Shown piece by piece: positions 1-6,198 of a stretch of DNA of 6,207 nucleotides. Numbering within the stretch: the stretch's first letter is position 1; each line of letters starts with the position of its first letter. Location of the stretch: contig JAPPMR010000487.1 of assembly GCA_028818995.1 (NCBI GenBank), positions 1-6,207 on the forward strand, written 5' to 3'. The notes beneath the pieces were generated by a model. The model saw only the letters and a program-made list of their open reading frames with translations, did not search any database and had not been told where the DNA came from. Origin of the DNA: Candidatus Poribacteria bacterium. GTDB lineage: Bacteria > Poribacteria > WGA-4E > WGA-3G. The translations under genes and the position numbers were made by a program.

Positions 1-1854
1 CTCACTTGTGTTGTGACCGAAAATGTCCTGTATTAGAGAACTAATTTCAGCAACCATTTCATCATTTTTTTGCTGTTTGGCAAGTTCTAATGCAAATTCA
101 AGGTCTTGTCTTGCATCATCAATAAGCTGAAGCAAAAACAAAGTTTCTGACCTATTATAGTAAACGGATATATCATTAGGGTTAAGCTCAATTGCCCTGT
201 CAAAGTCATTAAGTGCAGAAGGATATTCCTGTAATTCTTTCAATACTAAACCACGTTGAAAATAGGCATCAAAATAGTCAGGTTTTAAACGAATTGCTTC
301 ATCGAAATCTTTCAACTCTTCTTCCTGACCAAGACGCTGTTTTGTTAAACCAAGCCAATAATGCACATAGGGACTATTTGGTTGTAGAGGCAATGCTCTT
401 TCAAAATCAGTCAAAGCTTCTTCCACATGACCAAGATCATAGTTACTCCGTCCACGTCTATAATATGCCTCTCCATAATCTTTATTTTTACTAATTGCTG
501 TGTCATAATCATTTATGGCATCCGAATATAGACCTTGTTGTTGGTATAAATATCCTCTATTGAAATAAGTTTCAGCATCATCTGGATCTATTCTTTCAGC
601 ATCTTCGAAATCCTCTAATGCCCGGTCATATCTCTCAAGTGAAGTGTATGCCCTACCTCGTAAATTATATGCTTCAACATCATTGTCGTCTTTGTTAATT
701 GCTCTTGATAAATCCCCAATTACCTCTTCGAATTCTATTTCAGTTGCATGACTCTTATCAAAAACAGTACGACTTCGCGCTTTAAGTGCAGACGGGGTAG
801 GTTCTGTGTATGGCGAATCCTTACTATGCACCCATGTGGCGAAACCTTCAAAGTCAGGAAACAACTTGTCTTCTGTTAGACCTGATGATTTATGAAGTTC
901 GTTTAGTATTTTTTCTTTGCAATCTGCTGCAATGACACATTCATTATCTGCTTTGAACTTGTATTGTCCAAATAAGAAAACAGATTGCTGAGCAATAATT
1001 CGGTGGTTTTGATATTTCGGCTGATAGTAATAAAGCGGGGCATCCTTCTCTTCTTTGAGAAAATAACTGATATTTTTCTTTTTTTCAGCATCTTTCTCCA
1101 AGAACTCTGGTGTAATCTCTATACATTTTGGCAACCCTGACGACCTTGGAGGTACATGCTTCACCGCATAAACCTTACCATTGACATGTTTTATGCTGTC
1201 TTCAGTCTCCTTCTTCTTGTCTTTCTTCTCTTGATGTTCATCCTTACTCTTTTGATAAGGTTGACAAGCAAACCAGAGTGCGATTTGTGCACTACATGTA
1301 AAATCTATTAGACACGTTGCTGCTCCATAGTGTTGAAGTTCAGCAAGTATATCTAATATGTTAAATTCCTTGCCGTCCTTCTTATTGTAACCTCGCTGTT
1401 TTGATTTTGTAATCAATTCCTTATTGATGTAAAGGTATTTATTATAATTTCTTTTCTCTTCATCATGTTGTTTTTCAATGTACATTTGTTCAATTACGTG
1501 TGGTCGAAGGGACGCTGATGCTTGAATTTTGAATGCTGCATTTGGAACGCCTCTAAAAACAAAATTACCTTCCTGAAATTGTTTTGCCCAATTTATGAAA
1601 TCTTCAAGTTTCCTAATAGGTATTGACCAATACCGGAGTTGTGGGTTTTCAACCACTCCAGTTTTCTTCAATTTTGTAAGTGCAATTTGGACGGGATGAT
1701 ACTTAGACGTAAACGGCAACCCACCTCGTTGCTTATGTACTTCTTCAACTTTTGTTTTAATTTCATTTAATTCTTTTGTTTGTCCAGCGAATAGTTCAAT
1801 GATAAGTTGTTCCGCTATTTTCGGAACGAGTTTTTTATTCTTACTGATATTCAT
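1..1854 (-). CDS. FRG domain protein with winged-helix-like N-terminus and C-terminal TPR repeats (3' end outside window)
   Basis: One uninterrupted minus-strand frame of 618 codons starts at ATG 1854-1852 and runs off the left edge, so the C-terminus is missing. Residues 1-80 look like a winged helix (HPVQIALTKLKKTGVVENP, then a YWSI wing), similar to Mrr_N-type domains; this is inference. Residues about 80-320 form an FRG domain: F100-R101-G102, the core block LQHYGAATCLIDFT followed by IALWFAC (173-197), and RIIAQQSVFLFG (285-296). A lysine/glutamate-rich insert lies at about 201-222. Residues about 372-600 contain six 34-residue TPR units (for example AYNLRGRAYTSLERYDRALE), a protein-interaction solenoid. 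There is no signal peptide or membrane segment, so it is probably cytoplasmic. The biochemical role of FRG domains is not established. The start is the only ATG/GTG/TTG between the in-frame stop at 1939-1941 and the domain. The gene looks more AT-rich than tenA, which could mean accessory origin. Confidence 0.9.
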   Translation of the reverse strand, partial: MNISKNKKLVPKIAEQLIIELFAGQTKELNEIKTKVEEVHKQRGGLPFTSKYHPVQIALTKLKKTGVVENPQLRYWSIPIRKLEDFINWAKQFQEGNFVFRGVPNAAFKIQASASLRPHVIEQMYIEKQHDEEKRNYNKYLYINKELITKSKQRGYNKKDGKEFNILDILAELQHYGAATCLIDFTCSAQIALWFACQPYQKSKDEHQEKKDKKKETEDSIKHVNGKVYAVKHVPPRSSGLPKCIEITPEFLEKDAEKKKNISYFLKEEKDAPLYYYQPKYQNHRIIAQQSVFLFGQYKFKADNECVIAADCKEKILNELHKSSGLTEDKLFPDFEGFATWVHSKDSPYTEPTPSALKARSRTVFDKSHATEIEFEEVIGDLSRAINKDDNDVEAYNLRGRAYTSLERYDRALEDFEDAERIDPDDAETYFNRGYLYQQQGLYSDAINDYDTAISKNKDYGEAYYRRGRSNYDLGHVEEALTDFERALPLQPNSPYVHYWLGLTKQRLGQEEELKDFDEAIRLKPDYFDAYFQRGLVLKELQEYPSALNDFDRAIELNPNDISVYYNRSETLFLLQLIDDARQDLEFALELAKQQKNDEMVAEISSLIQDIFGHNTSE

Positions 1855-1964
1855 GATGTTATTTAGGTGAGATTCTCCATTTCCAGTAAATTTATCCCCT
1901 GATGTGGTCGGAGGGTGGCAGAACGGGAAGAGATTTGTTCAAACACCCGATACTGGTTTAGAGT

Positions 1965-1994
1965 AGTATATCTTAATGTGTATGAAGTTGTCAA
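1965..1994 (-). promoter_or_regulatory. Predicted sigma-70-type promoter of the FRG-TPR gene
   Basis: On the minus strand the sequence reads TTGACA (1994-1989), an 18-base spacer, then TATACT (1970-1965). This is a perfect -35 and a five-of-six -10. It points at the FRG gene and predicts a transcript start near 1958, giving a leader of about 104 nt before ATG 1854. It lies inside a 75-codon minus-strand open frame (1863-2090), which argues that this frame is not a gene. Confidence 0.7.
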
Positions 1995-2233
1995 CACTTT
2001 TGGTCCAACGTTCCAGGGGTGAGTAAAGTTTAGGTTATAAATGTCATGCTGCCTGTGTGAGTTTATTACAACATCTATCCTACGCCCCATTTTTATTTAA
2101 CATCGTGAGGAAAGCACTGGGTTGATTGGATATGTTTGTTGAAGAATGAACTTGGGATTGTTATTTGTATCCAGATACAGTAGCCGCAAAATCTTTGTAC
2201 GAAAACTTACACACCCAAAAGACACCACCCTGA

Positions 2234-2258
2234 TAGGCGCGTTTGAAAAACATGCCTA
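2234..2258 (-). repeat. Imperfect GTAG-headed hairpin, copy 1 (GTAGGC type)
   Basis: TAGGCGCGTTT (2234-2244) and AAACATGCCTA (2248-2258) pair around a GAA loop. Nine positions are Watson-Crick, one is a G-U wobble and one is a mismatch. Read on the minus strand it begins GTAGGCATG (from 2259). The hairpin at 4203-4219 begins GTAGGCACG in the same orientation, so the two look like diverged copies of one intergenic element. It lies about 75 bases upstream of the kinase promoter. Confidence 0.5.
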
Positions 2259-2334
2259 CCAAACCAAAGACAACATAAACAACGCTTTTACAAAACGCGC
2301 TTACCCGTTATGTGGTAGGGCTATTGACAAATTA

Positions 2335-2363
2335 TTTACACCCACCAAAAAATGTGCTATGAT
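2335..2363 (+). promoter_or_regulatory. Predicted promoter of the histidine kinase gene, extended -10
   Basis: TTTACA (2335-2340), a 17-base spacer and TATGAT (2358-2363), with TG at 2355-2356 giving an extended -10. The predicted transcript start is near 2370, about 30 nt before ATG 2400. A nearby TTGACA at 2324-2329 has no -10 at an acceptable distance. The promoter implies that the kinase gene is transcribed on its own. Confidence 0.7.
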
Positions 2364-2399
2364 TACATCAGAACGACATAAGCAGCGGGTAAAAGACTA

Positions 2400-4190
2400 A
2401 TGAATATTCGAACACAACTAACACTTAGCTACATAGGGATCGTGCTTCTGGTGCTATTTGCGATGTACTTTTTTCTTGCGGGAACACTCAAAGGTCTACT
2501 CAGTGACCGTATTATCAATGAGTTAGAAGTTCAGGCGGCGCTCACCAGAGAATTTCTGAAAGAGGAACTTCCAGAAAAGAAAAACTTTACGTATCAGGTA
2601 ATAGATGGTCTTGTTGATAGACTCGGAGAAACAGGTAAAGTGCGTTTGACTTTCATAGGTGAAGATGGGACTGTCTGGGGGGATACGGAACGAGATGGTG
2701 ATTCGCTAATTGCGATGGAGGAACACCTAACTCGTGCGGAGGTGCAGGATGCGCTGAATCTCGGTAGCGGTGTGAGCAAACGTGAAAGCAAGACAACGGG
2801 GATAGAATACCATTATTTTGCGTTGCCCGTTGAACGAAATGGCAACTTGATAGGGTTTTGCCGCGTCGCTCTACCGATGGAAACTGTTAATACAGCACTT
2901 GGAAACCTTCAGCAGATTCTTTTGTTTGTCAGTATTGCTGGGTCAATTCTTGCAATTCTGTTCGGTGTTCTCACTACAGGTGCTATTGTCAAACCGATTA
3001 AGAGGTTGACGCAGATCACACAATCTATTGCTGCGGGCGAAAATACATCACAAGTTGAAGTTAAATCTGATAATGAATTGGGACAACTCTCACGAAATTT
3101 CAATCTTATGACAGATAGGGTTCAGGATCATATTGAAAAAATTTCCTTAGAGAATCAACGTTTAGAGACTATTTTGACCAACATGAGCGAAGGTGTGTTA
3201 CTGGTAAACGGCGCATCCGAAATTACTTACGCCAATCCCGCCGCGATTGTTATGTTGAACCTTCCAGAGATGTATCTCGGTAGAGCGTTAATTGAAATCA
3301 ACCGTATTCCTGAACTACAGGCTTTACTTAGGAAAGCAGAAGAAACAGAGACTGTTGCTTTTTCGGAAATTCGTCTTGGGAATCTGCAAGAGTCGGAAGC
3401 GGAGGTGACTATTGTCCCTGTAGCAACTGAAAGTGAGTATGTCATCGTTATTCACGATGTTAGCCATGTGCGGCAACTGGAGCGGATTCGCTCTGATTTC
3501 GTAGCGAATGTGTCGCATGAACTGCGAACACCTTTGACCACAATTCAGGGATACGCTGAAACTTTATTAAACAACGGGTCTACTAAAAACAAAAAACGCA
3601 AGGAATTCATTGGAAAAATCCTAAAACACTCTGCTCGTCTCTCACGCTTGGTCTCAGATTTGCTGGAATTGGCACGGCTTGAATCAAGGGATATTGAGTT
3701 AAAACGTTCGCTATGTCACCTTAATGATTTCCATGAGCAGATTTTGGATGTATTTGAACCCGTGTTGGAAGAAGCGGGGGTAACTCTGCAGTGGAATATA
3801 TCTGAAGGTTTGCCTCAGATGAACGTGGATAGTCAGCTTTTCATGCAGGTTTTTGTGAACCTCATTGACAATGCTATTAAATATACCCCTGATGGGGGTG
3901 TGATTGATGTTTCAGCGGAGTTAATTGAAACAGAATCAGATACCACTGATGAAGTTGTCGTACATATAAAAGATACTGGTATCGGTATCCCATTAGAGTC
4001 CCAATCTCGCGTTTTTGAGCGGTTTTATCGTGTTGACAAAGGACGCGCGCGTAAAATGGGCGGTACTGGTTTAGGACTGGCTATTACCAAACATATTCTG
4101 TTGTGCCACAATGGACGAATATGGTTGGAAAGCGAGTTAGGACAAGGTACTGTGTTTTATTTTGCGTTACCTTTTGAGGAATCGAGTTAA
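2400..4190 (+). CDS. PhoR-like membrane sensor histidine kinase (HAMP-PAS-HisKA-HATPase_c)
   Basis: 596 residues. TM1 (about 8-28) and TM2 (about 173-196) enclose an extracytoplasmic sensor of about 140 residues. A HAMP linker follows (about 197-250, with P199), then a PAS domain (about 255-355), a HisKA domain whose H-box FVANVSHELRTP carries phospho-acceptor His373, and an HATPase_c domain with the N-box NLIDNAIKY (N491), G1 box DTGIGIP (525-531), F-box FERFYRVD (539-546) and G2 box GGTGLGLAI (554-562). All catalytic boxes are intact. The order, length and H-box wording match PhoR/PnpS-type kinases, which autophosphorylate and pass phosphate to an OmpR-family regulator. No regulator gene is adjacent: the upstream gene is divergent and the downstream gene convergent, so the partner and signal are unknown. 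ATG 2400 is chosen because it leads straight into a canonical amphipathic start plus TM1. No clear Shine-Dalgarno site precedes it. Confidence 0.95.
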   Translation: MNIRTQLTLSYIGIVLLVLFAMYFFLAGTLKGLLSDRIINELEVQAALTREFLKEELPEKKNFTYQVIDGLVDRLGETGKVRLTFIGEDGTVWGDTERDGDSLIAMEEHLTRAEVQDALNLGSGVSKRESKTTGIEYHYFALPVERNGNLIGFCRVALPMETVNTALGNLQQILLFVSIAGSILAILFGVLTTGAIVKPIKRLTQITQSIAAGENTSQVEVKSDNELGQLSRNFNLMTDRVQDHIEKISLENQRLETILTNMSEGVLLVNGASEITYANPAAIVMLNLPEMYLGRALIEINRIPELQALLRKAEETETVAFSEIRLGNLQESEAEVTIVPVATESEYVIVIHDVSHVRQLERIRSDFVANVSHELRTPLTTIQGYAETLLNNGSTKNKKRKEFIGKILKHSARLSRLVSDLLELARLESRDIELKRSLCHLNDFHEQILDVFEPVLEEAGVTLQWNISEGLPQMNVDSQLFMQVFVNLIDNAIKYTPDGGVIDVSAELIETESDTTDEVVVHIKDTGIGIPLESQSRVFERFYRVDKGRARKMGGTGLGLAITKHILLCHNGRIWLESELGQGTVFYFALPFEESS

Positions 4191-4202
4191 AACTTGTTTT
4201 AC

Positions 4203-4219
4203 GGCACGCGGAGCGTGCC
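4203..4219. terminator. GC-rich hairpin between convergent genes, possible bidirectional terminator and GTAG-headed repeat copy 2
   Basis: GGCACGC (4203-4209), loop GGA, GCGTGCC (4213-4219): a perfect 7-bp stem in the 46-base gap between the stops of the kinase gene and tenA. CTTTTA follows at 4225-4230 on the plus strand, and a short T-rich run lies on the minus-strand side, so weak intrinsic termination either way is possible. The U-tracts are poor, so termination is inferred. On the minus strand it reads GTAGGCACGC, like the element at 2234-2258. Confidence 0.5.
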
Positions 4220-4236
4220 TACTACTTTTAATATAG

Positions 4237-4914
4237 TCAAATCTGCCAAGTCTGTTGTGTCCAAGCCATCTCCCAAAATAGATATTCATAACGACTGCTC
4301 AGTAGGAAATTTTTGTGAAGCCGCTCTTTTTCGGCAGAACTGCTTTCAGTGGTGATTTCGTTCAACAAGTTTCGCAACCATTCACCTAAAGCAAGGAATT
4401 CAGGAGAAGCATACATATCTATCCATTCTTGGTAGAGTGGTTCGGGTGAGCCGCCCTGTTCGGCGAGGGTAGTACCGATTTCGGCGTATCCCCATTGACA
4501 TGGCAGGACCCCAGCAATGACATCTGCTAACGTTCCGATTTGTGCAACGTGGAGCATGTGTCGCGTATAGGCATGTGTTGTTGGTGCCATCGGTGCTGCT
4601 TCCATCTCAGCGGGGGAAATGCCGAATTTTTCGCAATACCCGCGGTGCAAATCCATTTCGGTGTTCAACGTTTCGTCGAGCAATTTTGCAAAGAGTGCCA
4701 TTGTCGCTTCATCGTGTGCTTTGATTGTGCCGTAAGCGAATACGCGGCTATAGTCCAATAGGAACAGATAATCTTGGATCAGGTAGAACTTGAACTTTTC
4801 TGTTGGTAGCGTTCCATCTGCCATTCCGCGAACGAATGGATGCTTTAGGTCTGCTTCCCAGATTGGTGCGGCGGACTGTCTCAGTTCATCGGTGAATTTT
4901 GGATTTTGTGTCAT
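4237..4914 (-). CDS. tenA: TenA family aminopyrimidine aminohydrolase / thiaminase II
   Basis: About 225 residues, the usual TenA length, and all-helical. In bacteria of this family the enzyme hydrolyses the aminopyrimidine from degraded thiamine to HMP (hydroxymethylpyrimidine) for thiamine salvage, and can also cleave thiamine itself; it is cytoplasmic. Numbering from the upstream Met, visible features are HPFV (26-29), the FYLIQDYLFL block with D49, TEMDLH (86-91), AYTRHML (116-122), VLPCQWGYAEIG (137-148) with nucleophile C140 (the Cys-type, TenA_C), and SSRYEYLFWEMAW (207-219) with E211 in the position of the family's catalytic Glu. No active-site residue appears lost. Two ATGs are adjacent (4917-4915 and 4914-4912). 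AAGGAG at 4925-4920 lies 2 nt from the first and 5 nt from the second, so I choose 4914. Its leader is only about 40 nt, too short for a TPP riboswitch, and no other thi gene is in the window. Confidence 0.93.
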   Translation of the reverse strand: MTQNPKFTDELRQSAAPIWEADLKHPFVRGMADGTLPTEKFKFYLIQDYLFLLDYSRVFAYGTIKAHDEATMALFAKLLDETLNTEMDLHRGYCEKFGISPAEMEAAPMAPTTHAYTRHMLHVAQIGTLADVIAGVLPCQWGYAEIGTTLAEQGGSPEPLYQEWIDMYASPEFLALGEWLRNLLNEITTESSSAEKERLHKNFLLSSRYEYLFWEMAWTQQTWQI

Positions 4915-4919
4915 CATGT

Positions 4920-4925
4920 CTCCTT
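4920..4925 (-). promoter_or_regulatory. Shine-Dalgarno site of tenA, decides between two starts
   Basis: AAGGAG on the minus strand. It lies 5 nt from ATG 4914-4912 but only 2 nt from ATG 4917-4915. The normal 5-9 nt spacing favours the second Met. Confidence 0.7.
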
Positions 4926-4960
4926 GAAATGTATTTGGACTATCTATAGATTTCTTTTAT

Positions 4961-4989
4961 ATCATACCTTAACCGCGCGAGGATGTCAA
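4961..4989 (-). promoter_or_regulatory. Predicted consensus promoter of tenA, -35 inside the start region of the divergent gene
   Basis: On the minus strand: TTGACA (4989-4984), an exact 17-base spacer and TATGAT (4966-4961). This is the strongest promoter in the window. The predicted start is near 4954, leaving a leader of about 40 nt. The -35 box sits between the ribosome site and the ATG of the plus-strand isomerase gene, so polymerase at tenA would cover the 5' end of that gene. Confidence 0.8.
4979..4983 (+). promoter_or_regulatory. Shine-Dalgarno site of the isomerase-like gene
   Basis: GAGGA ends 7 nt before ATG 4991, a normal spacing that supports this start. Its plus-strand promoter must lie in the same roughly 75-base divergent gap. 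Only weak candidates are visible there (for example TTGGAC at 4935-4940 with TATATC at 4958-4963), so none is annotated. Confidence 0.65.
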
Positions 4990-4990
4990 A

Positions 4991-5899
4991 ATGTTTGAAA
5001 GACTTGGGATTGTTACCAATATCTGGGTAAAAGAGATGGAAAATGGTGCACGTTTCGATGATTTGATGGTTGAATTTGGGGCAAACGGATTTAAAGATAT
5101 GGAGGTCCGCGAAGGCGATTATCTTCGTAACTCTGAATTCGGTAACCTTATTCAAAAACTTGAAGAAGCGATGCTCGATTTTACCGATGCCGAATTTAAA
5201 ATTATCTGTGATGCTGTGTGGGATAGCACTGCTGCAAATGAAAGTTCTGATCTAAATAAAACAAAACATGCTGCTCTATTTAAAGAGATTGCTGAGTTTG
5301 TCCGAAAAGCAGCAGAATTGACGCTCAGTTATGCCATGTCGCATCCATGGCTTTCTGTACCGATTGATAATGAGGGAGATACACAAAAGATTGTTAGCGC
5401 GAAGAAATTGGCGTATCTGTTATGTCCATCACGAGCGAGGTTACGCCTTGTTGATCTGGATACTGAAGGTGAGATTGATGAAAACGCTGCCATTGCCAAT
5501 CTAAAGCGGTACGCTTCGCTTTTGCCGGATTATCCGATGATTTTTGCGGTTGAGAACGCCCGACAGTCAGCAACATTAACCTTGAAATTGGCTGTCGCAG
5601 GTGGGATCAAACTTACGTATGACGAAACGAACACGTATAGAGCTGACGGAACTACCTTAAATCCACCAGAGGAATTCTGGGGAAACGTCAAGATGGATAA
5701 TCTAACATCAGTAAATTTTAAGCAGAAAACGGAGGCGGGGGTGTTATCAGAAGTAGGCGATGGATATGTGGATTTTAGGACTATTAAACAACGTTTGCAG
5801 TCAGGAAACTATACTGGGGATCTGTTACTTGAAAATATGCCTACTACACATTCGTTAGTAGATGCGTTAAAAAGTCGGGAATATCTACTCGGATGTTGA
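4991..5899 (+). CDS. Sugar phosphate isomerase/epimerase-like protein (AP endonuclease 2 type TIM barrel)
   Basis: 302 residues, without a signal peptide or membrane segment. The fold is suggested by an early strand GFKDMEVR (33-40) with E38, the strand FAVENA (185-190) with E188, LTYDETN with D211, and a C-terminal block GDGYVDF (256-262) ending in LLLEN with E281. The GxGxVDF...L...Y.G.L.LE pattern is typical of xylose-isomerase-like TIM barrels, which bind a divalent metal and interconvert ketoses, aldoses or inosose-type polyols. E188, D211 and E281 are plausible metal ligands. At the position where the family usually has a His before the K-D pair I see VNFKQK (N242), so the metal site may be incomplete. 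The substrate cannot be read from the sequence. The start is supported by GAGGA 7 nt upstream. The gene is transcribed away from tenA; shared regulation is possible but not shown. Confidence 0.8.
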   Translation: MFERLGIVTNIWVKEMENGARFDDLMVEFGANGFKDMEVREGDYLRNSEFGNLIQKLEEAMLDFTDAEFKIICDAVWDSTAANESSDLNKTKHAALFKEIAEFVRKAAELTLSYAMSHPWLSVPIDNEGDTQKIVSAKKLAYLLCPSRARLRLVDLDTEGEIDENAAIANLKRYASLLPDYPMIFAVENARQSATLTLKLAVAGGIKLTYDETNTYRADGTTLNPPEEFWGNVKMDNLTSVNFKQKTEAGVLSEVGDGYVDFRTIKQRLQSGNYTGDLLLENMPTTHSLVDALKSREYLLGC

Positions 5900-5935
5900 T
5901 TTATAGTGGATTCTACAATTAACTTAACATCTGAA

Positions 5936-6002
5936 CTGTAGGAAAGAACTCCGATTCCGGACTAACAGCGGTTTCGTCGCGATTCGGAGATCGCTCCTAC
6001 AG
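5936..6002. repeat. 67-base inverted repeat with CTGTAGGA/TCCTACAG ends, REPIN-like
   Basis: The left arm 5936-5954 (CTGTAGGAAAGAACTCCGA) pairs with the right arm 5984-6002 (TCGGAGATCGCTCCTACAG) at 16 of 19 positions; the outermost 8 bp are perfect. A 29-base interior contains a small GCG/CGC pairing. GTAG occurs near the outer edge of both arms in inverted orientation, as in paired REP units (REPINs). It begins 37 bases after the isomerase stop codon and may also slow or stop transcription. Confidence 0.7.
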
Positions 6003-6042
6003 AATATGCGTGAACTTTTTTACAGAATTTACTATATAATTC

Positions 6043-6071
6043 GTAGGTCGGGTAGAGTGCAGCGAAACCCA
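6043..6071 (+). repeat. GTAG-headed hairpin element (GGGT/ACCC stem)
   Basis: GTAG (6043-6046) is followed after 3 bases by GGGT (6050-6053), which pairs with ACCC (6067-6070) around a 13-base loop ending GCAGCGAA. I recall similar GGGTAGAG...CGAAACCCA sequences as common intergenic elements in some bacterial genomes; that is memory, not a search. Confidence 0.45.
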
Positions 6072-6100
6072 TAGGCATCAATTTAGCGTCTAATTTTTCT

Positions 6101-6122
6101 TGTAGGAGGGCTTGTAAATCCC
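6101..6122 (+). repeat. GTAG-headed hairpin element (GGG.TT/AA.CCC stem)
   Basis: TGTAGGAG (6101-6108) leads into GGGCTT (6108-6113) pairing with AATCCC (6117-6122), one C-T mismatch, loop GTA. The stem is weak, but the head TGTAGGAG is identical to that at 6176-6183. Confidence 0.35.
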
Positions 6123-6142
6123 ATATTTATTATTTTAGGTTC

Positions 6143-6164
6143 GTAGTCACGCAATTCATTGCGT
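6143..6164 (+). repeat. GTAG-headed hairpin element (perfect ACGCAAT/ATTGCGT stem)
   Basis: GTAG (6143-6146), then ACGCAAT (6149-6155), a TC loop, and ATTGCGT (6158-6164). The 7-bp stem is perfect. Its head TTCGTAG (6140-6146) matches the one at 6040-6046. Confidence 0.55.
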
Positions 6165-6174
6165 CTCTTACATT

Positions 6175-6198
6175 CTGTAGGAGCGACCCACAGGTGGG
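6175..6198 (+). repeat. GTAG-headed hairpin element (CCCAC/GTGGG stem), near window end
   Basis: CTGTAGGAGCGA (6175-6186) is the exact reverse complement of 5991-6002, the outer part of the right arm of the long inverted repeat. It is followed by CCCAC (6187-6191), an AG loop and GTGGG (6194-6198). The element may continue past the window edge. Confidence 0.5.

Larger units (their letters stand above)
1855..2399. other. Divergent intergenic region between the FRG-TPR gene and the histidine kinase gene
   Basis: These 545 bases hold two outward-facing predicted promoters (1965-1994 minus, 2335-2363 plus), the roughly 104-nt leader of the FRG gene and one GTAG-headed hairpin (2234-2258). Two short open frames cross it (1863-2090 minus, 2146-2400 plus). 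Each contains a promoter and lacks recognisable domains or a good ribosome site, so I treat both as noncoding. Nothing else is recognisable between about 2000 and 2230. Confidence 0.65.

Noticed and set aside
213..494. 93-codon plus-strand open frame opposite the TPR repeats
   Set aside because: It is antisense to the clear TPR coding frame, and its apparent regularity comes from the complement of the repeats.
1863..2090. 75-codon minus-strand open frame just upstream of the FRG gene
   Set aside because: It contains the near-consensus promoter of the FRG gene at 1965-1994, has no recognisable domain, and its composition does not look protein-like.
2302..2318. TACC...GGTA pairing with a GTAG motif just upstream of the kinase promoter
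   Set aside because: Only a 4-bp stem with an 8-base loop, and the GTAG is not at the hairpin foot in the way the other elements show.
2146..2400. 84-codon plus-strand open frame ending with a 1-base overlap with the kinase ATG
   Set aside because: The overlap looks like translational coupling, but the frame holds the kinase promoter (2335-2363) and a hairpin repeat (2234-2258), and no family signature is visible.
4918..4954. Possible TPP riboswitch upstream of tenA
   Set aside because: The predicted leader is only about 40 nt and contains no THI-element core, so a TPP riboswitch does not fit.
5841..5861. CTACTA...TAGTAG inverted repeat near the 3' end of the isomerase gene
   Set aside because: It lies inside conserved coding sequence with a 9-base loop; short stems like this arise by chance. 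A shared TGCCTACTAC with 4217-4226 is not enough to call a repeat.
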